Positions 17,126 through 24,820 of a DNA stretch of 45,172 nt are shown here, piece after piece. Below the pieces are notes generated by a model. That model was not told the origin of the DNA and searched no databases. It saw only the letters and a program-made list of their open reading frames with translations. Source of the stretch: Hyphomicrobiaceae bacterium. Its GTDB lineage: Bacteria > Pseudomonadota > Alphaproteobacteria > Rhizobiales > Hyphomicrobiaceae. The first letter of the stretch is position 1; every line of letters begins with the position of its first letter. Position numbers and translations under genes: made by a program. Location of the stretch: NCBI GenBank assembly GCA_002919265.1, contig PKEY01000113.1, forward strand, positions 1-45,172. The letters run 5' to 3'.

Positions 17126-17305
17126 TCAGTCGAGGCCGGACGGAAAGAACAGAAAATAGATGAGGGCCAATATCAGGGCGGCAAATCCGAGCGAAACGAC
17201 GAGGACCCTGAGATTTCCGCGATTTCGACTGCCCTGCCGCGCATCGACGGTCGTGCGCTCGACAGCCTCTTCGTCACGGCCAGGTTGAGTCTCGCGTTCG
17301 TTCAT
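17126..17305 (-). CDS. Small single-span membrane protein (59 aa) behind phyR
   Basis: An ATG at 17305 opens a 59-residue frame ending in TGA at 17126. The first 32 residues are charged and polar (MNERETQPGRDEEAVERTT at the start). A hydrophobic helix, LRVLVVSLGFAALILALIYF, then ends with LFFPSGLD. It is a predicted single-pass membrane protein with a cytoplasmic N-terminus. It lies 78 bases after the phyR stop on the same strand and may be co-transcribed. Similar short tail-anchored-like proteins occur near stress sigma loci in rhizobia as I recall, but the role is unknown. The clean split into polar head and single helix supports a real gene. Confidence 0.62.
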   Translation of the reverse strand: MNERETQPGRDEEAVERTTVDARQGSRNRGNLRVLVVSLGFAALILALIYFLFFPSGLD

Positions 17306-17383
17306 CGTCTGCGACCTGCCACGCCTTTTCGCCCGCCGACGCGGCTGCGCCGGAAAACATCACAATAACCGCCGGCAATATCG

Positions 17384-18175
17384 TCAGGCCGCCCGACGCG
17401 ACCGTTGGTCGAAAAAGAGAGCCTGGCTGACCGTCACCCGCAGCGTCTCCGGCTGATAGGGTTTGGTAATCAGAAACGTCGGTTCGGGCTTCTCGCCGGT
17501 CAAAAGCTTCTCCGGGTAAGCAGTAATGAAGATTACCGGCACCTCGAAGAGCCCTAACAGATCATTGACGGCATCCAATCCGGAGCTTCCATCGGCGAGC
17601 TGAATGTCCGCCAGGACAAGGCCGGGCCGATGCTTGCTGATCGCCTTGCGCGCTTCGTCGCGGGTACGGGCGACTGCCACAACTCTATGCCCCAGCTCCT
17701 CAAGGATCTGGGTCAGATCCATAACGATCAGCGGCTCATCCTCGATGATAAGGGCGTCTGTCGCAACCTGCCGCGCAATTTCTTCGCCTGCCCTTTCGAG
17801 CAAGTCCTGGGCCTCCTCAACGCTAACATCGAGGATCTCCGCAGTCTCAGGGAGCGTGAACCCCTCCACGTGCCGCAGGAGAAAAGCCTGCCTCGTGCGC
17901 GGGGTCATGGCGGAAACATTTCGATCGAAGCCAGTCGCCCACGCCTTCGGGCTCGCCGGCCACCCGCTTGCGGCGACCGAAGACAAAATCTGAAGGAAGG
18001 TTTTGTAGAGGCCGACACGCGGATCCTTACTTTTTGCGAGGGCCGATGGCTGCTCGATCAGCGTTTCCAGCAATTGTTGTACGTACGCATCGCCGCCCGC
18101 CTGCGAACCAGTTAACGCCCGCGCGAAACGACGCAGATGCGGGATATGATTGCCGACGACACTTGCAATTGACAT
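17384..18175 (-). CDS. phyR: General stress response regulator PhyR (anti-anti-sigma factor)
   Basis: A 263-residue protein with an N-terminal sigma-like domain (residues 1-125, including RQAFLLRHVEGFTLPETAEIL, a region-4 mimic) and a C-terminal receiver domain. The receiver has the acidic pocket E145/D146, the phosphoacceptor D190 in LVLADIQL and the conserved lysine in FLITKPYQPE. When phosphorylated, the sigma-like domain binds NepR and releases EcfG. It is divergent from nepR-ecfG across 192 bases, the classical arrangement. ATG 18175 gives the standard N-terminus; a frame extended to 18205 is not expected. No histidine kinase gene is present next to it. Confidence 0.96.
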   Translation of the reverse strand: MSIASVVGNHIPHLRRFARALTGSQAGGDAYVQQLLETLIEQPSALAKSKDPRVGLYKTFLQILSSVAASGWPASPKAWATGFDRNVSAMTPRTRQAFLLRHVEGFTLPETAEILDVSVEEAQDLLERAGEEIARQVATDALIIEDEPLIVMDLTQILEELGHRVVAVARTRDEARKAISKHRPGLVLADIQLADGSSGLDAVNDLLGLFEVPVIFITAYPEKLLTGEKPEPTFLITKPYQPETLRVTVSQALFFDQRSRRAA

Positions 18176-18242
18176 GAGAGACGCCCCTATGATGCCCAGA
18201 CACACGAATATATGGTCGCCTTGGTAGCGATCCTACACACCC

Positions 18243-18267
18243 AACGCGCCAAGCACCAGTTAGTTGC
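18243..18267 (-). promoter_or_regulatory. Near-consensus EcfG promoter of phyR
   Basis: On the minus strand GCAAC (18267-18263), 16 bases, CGTT (18246-18243). One mismatch in the -35. It would give a leader of about 60 bases before phyR. Confidence 0.5.
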
Positions 18268-18297
18268 AAGTTGAGGTAGATTTTTTATCATCCGGTT

Positions 18298-18323
18298 GGA
18301 ACTGGGAAGCATATTACAGCGTT
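18298..18323 (+). promoter_or_regulatory. EcfG promoter of nepR-ecfG
   Basis: GGAAC 18298-18302, 17 bases, CGTT 18320-18323, both elements perfect, about 45 bases before the nepR ATG. It predicts autoregulation of the stress sigma factor. Confidence 0.85.
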
Positions 18324-18367
18324 TGATGTCAGGGCGCTTGGGTGCGCCCCTCCGCACGGGGTAATCG

Positions 18368-18616
18368 ATGAACAATGTAGTTAAGAGAAAGGCTTTGCCC
18401 GCAGGCATGGCAACGGGGCCCTGCAAGGAGGAAGAAGACAGCGTGGCCGGCCCCGCACTAAATGAGTACATCCAGGAACAGATCGGCGCGAAGCTCAAGG
18501 CCTTGTTCGACGAGTCTGTAAATCAGGCTGTCCCGGACAGGTTCGTAGAACTTCTGCAAGCGCTTGCTGAGAAGGAAGAAGATGGCGCCGACACAAACGG
18601 AAGCGAGCTTTCGTGA
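18368..18616 (+). CDS. nepR: Anti-sigma factor NepR
   Basis: An 82-residue protein. Its conserved core (about residues 33-68) reads YIQEQIGAKLKALFDE followed by VPDRFVELLQAL, the two helices by which NepR clamps EcfG or PhyR. The flanking tails are disordered, as in the family. The last 35 bases overlap the start of ecfG in another frame, so the two are translationally coupled and made in fixed ratio. It is transcribed from the EcfG promoter just upstream. Confidence 0.93.
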   Translation: MNNVVKRKALPAGMATGPCKEEEDSVAGPALNEYIQEQIGAKLKALFDESVNQAVPDRFVELLQALAEKEEDGADTNGSELS

Positions 18617-19157
18617 TGGACTCTTGGCCGAAATACCGAGCCTAAGAGCCTTTGCACGCTCCATCACAGGCAATCCCGACCGTGCTGATGACCTCGTTCA
18701 GGAGACGTTGGTCAAGGCATGGGCGAACCGCAATCGATACACCGAAGGCACCAACCTTCGCGCATGGCTCTTCACAATCCTCCGTAACACGTTCTACTCC
18801 GAGTTCCGGAAGCTGACGCGTGAGGTCTCCGATACGGAGGGGCGCTTTGCGGCGACCCTCGCGCAGCAAGCCTCACAGTTGGCCCATCTGGACCTCGAGG
18901 AGTTCAAGCGCGCCTTTGCGCAGTTGCCAGAAGATCAGCGTGAGGCGCTCTTCCTCATCGGGGCATCCGGATTCTCGTATGAGGAAGCAGCTGCAATCTG
19001 TGGTTGCGCTGTCGGTACTATGAAGAGCAGAACCAACCGTGCACGCCAGAAGCTGGCAGCAATCCTCCAGGTTCATTCCCCTGAAGATTTCGGACCGGAT
19101 GCGGTGGACGCGGCGGCTCTTTCGATGCCGCAGCAAAAGCGGGTCGCAAGGGGCTAA
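18582..19157 (+). CDS. ecfG: General stress ECF sigma factor EcfG (RpoE2-like)
   Basis: A 191-residue sigma factor of the ECF15 group. Region 2 contains RAFARSITGNPDRADDLVQETLVKAWAN and LRAWLFTILRN; region 4 contains LPEDQREALFLIGASGFSYEEAA and GTMKSRTNRARQKL. It directs RNA polymerase to GGAAC/CGTT promoters of the general stress regulon. ATG 18582, behind AAGGA, lies inside the 3' end of nepR. The six or more matching promoters in this window are its predicted targets. Confidence 0.95.
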   Translation: MAPTQTEASFRDGLLAEIPSLRAFARSITGNPDRADDLVQETLVKAWANRNRYTEGTNLRAWLFTILRNTFYSEFRKLTREVSDTEGRFAATLAQQASQLAHLDLEEFKRAFAQLPEDQREALFLIGASGFSYEEAAAICGCAVGTMKSRTNRARQKLAAILQVHSPEDFGPDAVDAAALSMPQQKRVARG

Positions 19158-19706
19158 TCGCTGCCCCTCGCGGCGACTCTGATCCGGTAGCGCCAGCTTT
19201 CAATCATCCCTCAACGGCGGGTTTCCAGTCGCATTTCCAAAGAACTTGCGATTGCGAAATGCTGCTTTACATACGCGCACTCATTAACTCCGACTGGACT
19301 CCATGAATTCCCATGATCGCTGCATTTTGAAATGAAATACGTCGCCTTTTTCGAAAGCGGAAAATTCAGCCATACGAAAGTTGAATCAATTCCAATCTCA
19401 TCTTCTTTTGAAATATCTGTTGCGCCTGACGGACCGTAGCTTCGCCCGATTCCTAGGGGCGTTGAGTTTGCACCTACGCTTCTTCGCCATTCGCGGCGCA
19501 AGAAGATGTTCTCTCCAAATGACGGCGATTTCCCATTTCGTGCGTGAACGCACAGGTGATCGCAACGTTTCTGATATGCAGGCTCGAAACAGGTCGGGCT
19601 GAATTGGGCTGAACGCAAATTCCTACGCACAAATCACCGCTATTTCCGGAACCCGAGCCCGTTACCGATTGTTCAGTCCATACGAAGTTTCAGAGGAGAG
19701 AGTCTC
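19158..19706. other. 549-base stretch without a supportable gene
   Basis: Its base composition is lower in GC than the neighbours. Short open frames exist on both strands, but none has a good start, typical codon use or a recognisable family. A plus-strand frame from 19332 is broken by stops at codon 36 and again before 19550 and may be a decayed remnant. The 3' end holds the promoter of the PRC-barrel gene. Confidence 0.45.
19648..19673 (+). promoter_or_regulatory. Candidate EcfG promoter of the PRC-barrel gene
   Basis: GGAAC 19648-19652, 17 bases, TGTT 19670-19673. It stands about 33 bases before the GTG at 19707. Confidence 0.62.
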
Positions 19707-20264
19707 GTGAAGAAAGTTATCGTTCTAACGGCAGCCGTCGGTATGCTCGGCGCAACCGCGGCCATGTCCCAGACAACCGATCAGCAGATGCAGCCGCCGG
19801 GCGCACCACAATCCACGCAACCAATGCAACCGCCTGTTGGCACGCCGCCGACACCTCAGGCGCAAACGCCTGATGACAAATCGACGACAATGCCGAAATC
19901 CGGCCAGGCATCGTTCTTAAGCCAACAGCAGGCTAGCCAGATGCTGGCGTCGGACTTGATGCGTCAGAGTATCATCGGCGCCAACAATGAGCGCATTGGT
20001 CAGGTGGACGATCTCGTGATTTCAAAGGACGGCAAGATCGAGGCCGTGCTCGTTGGCGTTGGCGGCTTCCTCGGCATTGGCCAAAAGACAGTCGCCATAC
20101 CGTTCGAGGTCGTTGAGCGCGTTCCGGAGACGAACCAACTTTCGACGCGCTTCTCGCGCCAGGATCTGGAACAGGCTCCAGAGTTCGTAAGTATCGAGCG
20201 TGAGACCGGCACCGGCGGAACGAAAAGCTCGCCGGGTGGCAACTCAAGCGGTACCGCTCGCTAA
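19707..20264 (+). CDS. Exported PRC-barrel domain protein
   Basis: A 185-residue protein with a signal peptide (residues 1-21, ending AAMSQ). A Q/P-rich low-complexity segment (about 22-65) is followed by a PRC-barrel (about 75-155) containing SIIGANNERIGQVDDLVIS and a typical GGFLGIGQKTVAIPFE strand pair. A flexible glycine-serine tail ends it. Periplasmic PRC-barrel proteins of this kind are common in the stress regulons of Hyphomicrobiales. Function is unknown; it may bind envelope partners. It starts with GTG behind GAGGAGAG and has an EcfG-type promoter. Confidence 0.87.
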   Translation: MKKVIVLTAAVGMLGATAAMSQTTDQQMQPPGAPQSTQPMQPPVGTPPTPQAQTPDDKSTTMPKSGQASFLSQQQASQMLASDLMRQSIIGANNERIGQVDDLVISKDGKIEAVLVGVGGFLGIGQKTVAIPFEVVERVPETNQLSTRFSRQDLEQAPEFVSIERETGTGGTKSSPGGNSSGTAR

Positions 20265-20289
20265 CGCTCTTCGAATAGCCAAGGAAGGT

Positions 20290-20311
20290 GGCTCGCGGAA
20301 CCCCGCGAGCC
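20290..20311 (+). terminator. Hairpin after the PRC-barrel gene
   Basis: A 9-bp perfect stem (GGCTCGCGG / CCGCGAGCC) with a four-base loop is followed by ATTCTTCTT. The tail is only moderately T-rich. Confidence 0.5.
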
Positions 20312-20381
20312 ATTCTTCTTCGGGAACCATCAGACCGTCCCGATCGTCTTTCGGGACACTTGCCAAAGAGGAGTTTCCAAC

Positions 20382-20873
20382 GTGCCAATGAAATCGATGA
20401 ATGACCTGTTCCTGCACGGATTGCAGGACCTTTATACGGCCGAGAAAAAGATCCTTCAGTCCCTTCCGAAAATGGCCAAGAACGTGGCCGCAGATGAGCT
20501 GAAGCAGGCGCTTGAGCGCCATCGCGACGAAACCCAAGAGCAGGTGAAACGGCTCGAGCAGGTTTTCAAGATGATCGGGCAGTCACCAAAGGGAATCGCG
20601 TGCAAGGCCATCGAGGGCATTATTGGCGAAGCCCAAGAGACGATGGAAGAGATTGAGGACGAGGAAGTTTGTGACGCGGCCATTCTGGCCGATGCGCAAG
20701 CCGTCGAACACTACGAAATCACGCGCTATGGCACGCTGACGAGCTGGGCAAAAGAATTGGGCTATGATGATGCCGCCAAGCTTTTGCACCAGACACTTGA
20801 AGAAGAGAAGCGCACAGACGAAATGTTGACGAAGCTGGCCAAGAAGCGCGTCAACAAATCGGCGGTCGCCTGA
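20382..20873 (+). CDS. YciF-type ferritin-like protein (DUF892), second copy
   Basis: A 163-residue DUF892 protein: MNDLFLHGLQDLYTAEKKIL opens the fold, and VEHYEITRYGTLTSWAKELG plus LEEEKRTDEMLTKLA carry the conserved Glu, His and Tyr residues of the YciF di-iron site. It is closer to the canonical YciF sequence than the copy at 11434, which is divergent, so the pair probably did not arise by recent duplication. It starts at GTG 20382 with GAGGAG eight bases upstream. A GGAAC/CGTC pair just before it is a weak EcfG candidate. The transcript ends at the terminator at 20909. Confidence 0.9.
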   Translation: MPMKSMNDLFLHGLQDLYTAEKKILQSLPKMAKNVAADELKQALERHRDETQEQVKRLEQVFKMIGQSPKGIACKAIEGIIGEAQETMEEIEDEEVCDAAILADAQAVEHYEITRYGTLTSWAKELGYDDAAKLLHQTLEEEKRTDEMLTKLAKKRVNKSAVA

Positions 20874-20908
20874 TTGGCGTGAGCCAAATTAAAAATATCG
20901 CAAAAATA

Positions 20909-20940
20909 GGGGCTGGCGTTTCTCCGCCAACCCCATTTTT
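20909..20940. terminator. Terminator between the converging YciF and exporter operons
   Basis: The stem GGGGCTGGCG / CGCCAACCCC has one mismatch, a short loop and an ATTTTTCTTTC tail in the plus direction. A-rich sequence on the other side may also let it serve the minus-strand operon. Confidence 0.8.
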
Positions 20941-20951
20941 CTTTCTGTTGT

Positions 20952-22049
20952 TTAGCCCGACTTCGCTTTCGGCACCAGCGAGGTCACATCGGGACGAAAG
21001 AAGACGTCCGCTCTCATGCCCGGCAGCAACGGCGGCTGCCCATCCAGATCTATGACAACCTCAAGAATATCGAGATCTGTCGGCTTCCGTGGCCCGCGGC
21101 TTCCCAGCCGAGGAGGGCCAACGAAGGCTGCAATACTGCTCACCTTGCCTTCAAAGTCGCGTCCCGGGAACGCGTCAGAGCGAACCGTCACCCGCTGCCC
21201 TACACGGATCTTGCTGATGTCGCGCTCCTCGACCTCAGCTCGAACGCGCAGACCGCTCAGATCGCCAAGGGTTACGGCGGGAGCTTCCGGTGAAGGCACC
21301 AGCATCTCGCCCACCTTCACGTTCACATCAAGCACCGTTCCGTCAATTGGCGCACGGATGCGGGTGCGGTCGAAGGCAATTTCTGCCTGCCGAACTTCGG
21401 CTCGTGCCTGAGCCAGAGCCGACTCAAGCCTGGTGGGAAGAGGCATATCAGACGCGCTCGCGATCCGGCTAAGCTTCGCGCGCTCCTCTTCCACCCGCTT
21501 TTCGGCAGCCTCTAGCTGGGCGCGGGCGCGCTCGACTTCGTCCGTCGACGCAGCATTCCGACGCTGATCGGCAACCAAGCGGTCCAGATCCACGCGGGCT
21601 GCATAGAGGGATCGCTCGGCATTCGCGAGCCGATCTTCCGCGGCCCGGCGCTCCTGAGCCCGTGATCCCACGCTTTCGTTGTCTCGATCCCGCCGCTGGG
21701 CAGCTTCCTGGGCCTGTGCAGCAGCCAGCCGGGCGCGCGCTTCTTCCTCGTCGAGGACCACGAGCACGTCGCCGGCCTTCACCTTGTCGTTGACCTTCAC
21801 AAGAACCTGAGCCACTCGGCCCGGGGCTTGCGCGGTAAGCCGGATCTCGCCACTGCGAGGCTCCACACGACCGGGCGCCGACGCGACCCAGTCAGGCTTC
21901 GCCGGCGCCGATTGCGCGATCGCCGACAGCGAACCGGTCTGGTGGTCGCGCTTCTTGGCCTCGTTCCACTCGTTGACCCCATAACCCACCGCAGCAGCAA
22001 GCACCACGGCGATGGCCAGCGTCGTTACTGTCGAATCCATTCTAGGCAT
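20952..22049 (-). CDS. Membrane-fusion (periplasmic adaptor) protein of an ABC exporter, DevB/HlyD family
   Basis: A 365-residue adaptor with one N-terminal membrane helix (about residues 8-25). A lipoyl-like barrel follows (GEIRLTAQAPGRVAQVLVKVNDKVKAGDVLVVLD). A long coiled-coil hairpin rich in A, E, R and Q spans about residues 108-215, and the second lipoyl half reads RIRAPIDGTVLDVNVKVGEMLVP. It would link the inner-membrane exporter encoded upstream to an outer-membrane channel. No TolC-like gene is present, so it must borrow one. It starts inside the end of the ATPase gene (8-base overlap) at ATG 22049; ATG 22040 is an alternative. Confidence 0.9.
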   Translation of the reverse strand: MPRMDSTVTTLAIAVVLAAAVGYGVNEWNEAKKRDHQTGSLSAIAQSAPAKPDWVASAPGRVEPRSGEIRLTAQAPGRVAQVLVKVNDKVKAGDVLVVLDEEEARARLAAAQAQEAAQRRDRDNESVGSRAQERRAAEDRLANAERSLYAARVDLDRLVADQRRNAASTDEVERARAQLEAAEKRVEEERAKLSRIASASDMPLPTRLESALAQARAEVRQAEIAFDRTRIRAPIDGTVLDVNVKVGEMLVPSPEAPAVTLGDLSGLRVRAEVEERDISKIRVGQRVTVRSDAFPGRDFEGKVSSIAAFVGPPRLGSRGPRKPTDLDILEVVIDLDGQPPLLPGMRADVFFRPDVTSLVPKAKSG

Positions 22050-22794
22050 TTGCCTTCCGCCTTCTCGTAAGGTCGTACTTCTTTACGTTCTTGCCGGCCT
22101 CCGGCCTGCGCTCCTCGCCGACAATCCTGCCGTCCTCGATGCGAATGATGCGATCGGCATAAGCGTGCGTACGCGGATCGTGCGTAACCGCCAGCACCGC
22201 GTGGTTACGATCTCTCGCGATTTGCGCGAGCAGCGCCATCACAGCGTGGCCGTTTTCGCTGTCCAGCGCCGCCGTTGGCTCGTCGGCCAAGATGACTGTC
22301 GGGGCCCCAGCCAGTGCGCGCGCCACGGCCACGCGCTGTTGCTCCCCACCGCTCATATTGCGCGGATAGCTGCGGAGCTTGTGTGACAGCCCCACCGCCT
22401 TCAATGCAGCCTCCGCCCGCTCGATCGTCTCCGCATGGCTCATGCCACGTACGTCGAGCGCCAAACGGACGTTCTCAAGAGCTGTCAGCGTCGGGAACAA
22501 ATTGTAAGACTGGAAGACAAACCCAATATGACGCCGGCGAAGATCGGCAAGCTGCTCAGGCGTAAGCCCGTTGGTCGTCTCATCCTTGATGCGAACAGTT
22601 CCCGAGGTGGGCGTCAAGATGCAGCCGAGAATGGACAGCAGCGTGGTCTTGCCGCTGCCCGACGGTCCCATCAGCAGTGTGAGCTCACCGGTTCTCAGCG
22701 AAAGACTGACGCCTTTGAGCGCCCGCACACGGCCGGCGCCCTCACCCAGCTCCTTGACGATATCGACAGCCTCGAGAACGACGGGATTGTTCAT
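22042..22794 (-). CDS. ABC exporter ATPase, DevA/MacB-like (LolD family)
   Basis: A 250-residue ATPase: Walker A GPSGSGKT, Q-loop VFQSYNLFPTLTA, signature MSGGEQQRVAVARALAG and Walker B VILADEPTAALD. It groups with the LolD/MacB/DevA type that powers mechanotransmission exporters rather than importers. ATG 22794 overlaps the permease stop (ATGA); the longer frame to 22863 lies inside the permease gene. It works with the FtsX-type permease upstream and the adaptor downstream. Confidence 0.93.
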   Translation of the reverse strand: MNNPVVLEAVDIVKELGEGAGRVRALKGVSLSLRTGELTLLMGPSGSGKTTLLSILGCILTPTSGTVRIKDETTNGLTPEQLADLRRRHIGFVFQSYNLFPTLTALENVRLALDVRGMSHAETIERAEAALKAVGLSHKLRSYPRNMSGGEQQRVAVARALAGAPTVILADEPTAALDSENGHAVMALLAQIARDRNHAVLAVTHDPRTHAYADRIIRIEDGRIVGEERRPEAGKNVKKYDLTRRRKANA

Positions 22795-23921
22795 CGGCTG
22801 AACACCATGGCTGGGTCGATCTTCGTAACCTTCATGATCGCCGAAATGGCCGACACGGCACACATGAACAGCGTCAGAAGGAAAAGCGCGACGGCAAGGC
22901 CGGGCGTCATGATGATCGGCAAGGCTGTATGGGTGCTGAGCACCACCACCGTCAGCGCGATGGCCATGCCGAGCACATAACCGATCACGGCGCTCATGCC
23001 GGCCTGCGCGAGAATGACTTTATGGATGTACCCGGACGACGAGCCAAGGGCACGCAGTGTAGCGAACTCGTTCAGGTGATCCTTGGTGCTCGAATAAAGG
23101 GTCTGGGCCACGATTACGGTGCCGACAAGCAGACCCAGGATGGCGCCACCGATCAGAGCAACGCCCGCGCCGGTCGAAAACAGCCACTGATCAAGGCTGC
23201 GGTCACGAAATTCCGCTTTTGTGAGCACTTCCGTATTGGGAAGTCGAGACGCCAGATCCTGCCGCAGCCTTTCGATATCGGTCCCCGGCTCGACCTGGAC
23301 AAGATAGTAACTGGCATTCTCGCCCGGCACCCCGAGCAGCTCACGGGCCCGGTTCAGAGTCGTGAAAATGTATGGGGCCATGGTGAAAGAGCGGATGCCT
23401 TCGGTGATAGCCCGGACCCGCACCCGGCCCCTTTCGATCTGCGCAATATCGCCGATACCGGTAATGCCTAGGTCGGAGAGATAGCTGCGGTCGACAGCAA
23501 CTCCGTCGGGAGCCTCGATGTCCTTTTGCGAGCCTTCGACGATATTCCAGGCGCGCAACCCGTTATCCTCGGCATCGCTGCCGACCACGACGGTGTTTGT
23601 GCTGCCGCCTCCCGGCTTGCGCCATTCAGCAAACGAAACAATGAGCGGTACGGCAGCCTTTACGCCGGGGGTCGCCAGGGCCGCATGACGCTCGCGCGGC
23701 GTAAGGAGAATTCCGCCCTCCTCAAAGCTTTTTGCGCCGTATGCTGTAATCCAGATCTCACCATTGGCGTTTTCGATCATGTCGATGATCATTTTGCGCG
23801 CGCCAAGATAAAGGCCGAGCTGCACGGCAACGAGCACGATCGAAAACAGAATCCCGACGAGCGTGACGATCAGACGTATCCGATCGTGAAACAGGTTGCG
23901 AATTGCGAGCGTCAGTATCAT
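22791..23921 (-). CDS. ABC exporter permease, FtsX/DevC-like
   Basis: A 376-residue permease with an N-terminal membrane helix (about residues 12-38). A large periplasmic domain follows (about 40-245), then three C-terminal helices (about 255-365). This is the four-helix MacB/FtsX layout. The N-terminus LAIRNLFHDRIRLIVTLVGI and the FATLRALGSSSGYIHKVI coupling region match the DevC family. It is the first gene of the three-gene operon; ATG 23921 follows GGAAG. DevBCA exports glycolipids in cyanobacteria and MacAB exports toxins and antibiotics; the substrate here is unknown. Confidence 0.92.
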   Translation of the reverse strand: MILTLAIRNLFHDRIRLIVTLVGILFSIVLVAVQLGLYLGARKMIIDMIENANGEIWITAYGAKSFEEGGILLTPRERHAALATPGVKAAVPLIVSFAEWRKPGGGSTNTVVVGSDAEDNGLRAWNIVEGSQKDIEAPDGVAVDRSYLSDLGITGIGDIAQIERGRVRVRAITEGIRSFTMAPYIFTTLNRARELLGVPGENASYYLVQVEPGTDIERLRQDLASRLPNTEVLTKAEFRDRSLDQWLFSTGAGVALIGGAILGLLVGTVIVAQTLYSSTKDHLNEFATLRALGSSSGYIHKVILAQAGMSAVIGYVLGMAIALTVVVLSTHTALPIIMTPGLAVALFLLTLFMCAVSAISAIMKVTKIDPAMVFSR

Positions 23922-24268
23922 CGGGCTTCCATGGTGTGATCGGCGAAATGCAATCGAATGAATAGAGTACCCGCGGCACCATCAAGTACTGAAGGTGACC
24001 GCCGCTTCCGGAGCAATAAGCTTGGTATCCACCCTGCTCTCCGATCGGTGCTCGTTATATAGAGGGTCCGCCATCCTCCCGCCACTCGCCAAGGTGACAG
24101 GCGTTAAGCTTCGCATCAAACGGCCGCTAACCCCAGCCGGGCAAATAGGCGCACGACTTTGGCGCTGCCAAGGCATATTGCCTGCCATTATCAGGCCCAA
24201 TTGATGCACTCCGAAAGCGTTTGAGAGATTACTCAACGAGGAACAATCCCTTGCACCACCGTGGGACA
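23922..24268. other. 347-base divergent intergenic region
   Basis: It separates the exporter operon (minus) from the DUF2147 gene (plus) and must hold both promoters. I see no convincing gene, clear sigma-70 hexamers or EcfG site; a GGAAC at about 24241 has no properly spaced -10. Confidence 0.5.
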
Positions 24269-24820
24269 ATGACGCTCCGATCAACAACCGGCTTTCTCTT
24301 TTTCAGCCTGGGCTTTACCGCAATCTTAACCGTGGCTTTGGCGACGCCAGTTTTTGCGCAAACGGCGAGCCCCAACCAAAACCCGCACCAGCCCGTCAGC
24401 CCGATTGGCGTATGGTTCGACGATACCGGCCAAGGCGCTGTCGAAATCGCCCCCTGCGGCGATCGGCTCTGTGGCCGCATCGTCTGGCTGAAGGACCCGT
24501 TGACGCCGGAAGGGCAGCCTCTAACGGACGCCTACAATCCCGATCCACGCCGGCGGAATCAGCCGATCTGCGGCCTGCAGGTCATCGGCAATCTTCAGCT
24601 GCAGCCGGATGGCAGCTGGGATCGTGGCTGGATCTACGACCCCAAGGAAGGCAAATCCTACGACGTCGAAATCAGCCTACGCAGCGCCGACCGTCTTCAG
24701 GTCAAGGGCTACCTCGGCGTAAAGTTCCTCAGCGAAACCTTCATCTGGCAGCGGGCGCCGGCCGACCTCAAGCGGTGCGCCGTTCCGACGCCGCCCGGAA
24801 ATCAGGCAACGGCGCGCTGA
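24269..24820 (+). CDS. Exported DUF2147 protein
   Basis: A 183-residue protein with a signal peptide (residues 1-30, ending PVFAQ). The DUF2147 domain shows PIGVWFDDTGQGAVEIAPCGDRLCGRIVW with the paired cysteines, WIYDPKEGKSYDVEI, and the final LSETFIWQR. The fold is a small lipocalin-like beta barrel in the periplasm; function unknown. ATG 24269 was chosen to give a proper signal peptide. Its 3' end overlaps the converging hydrolase gene by 19 bases. Confidence 0.88.
   Translation: MTLRSTTGFLFFSLGFTAILTVALATPVFAQTASPNQNPHQPVSPIGVWFDDTGQGAVEIAPCGDRLCGRIVWLKDPLTPEGQPLTDAYNPDPRRRNQPICGLQVIGNLQLQPDGSWDRGWIYDPKEGKSYDVEISLRSADRLQVKGYLGVKFLSETFIWQRAPADLKRCAVPTPPGNQATAR

Noticed and set aside
19211-19630. 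Minus-strand frame of 139 codons before the PRC-barrel gene
   Set aside because: Codon use is unlike the neighbours, no family is recognised and its start lies in the promoter region of the next gene.
20290-20330. GGAAC copies before the second YciF gene as EcfG promoters
   Set aside because: One is inside the hairpin and lacks a spaced -10; the other has only CGTC, so I mention it as weak and do not list it as a promoter.
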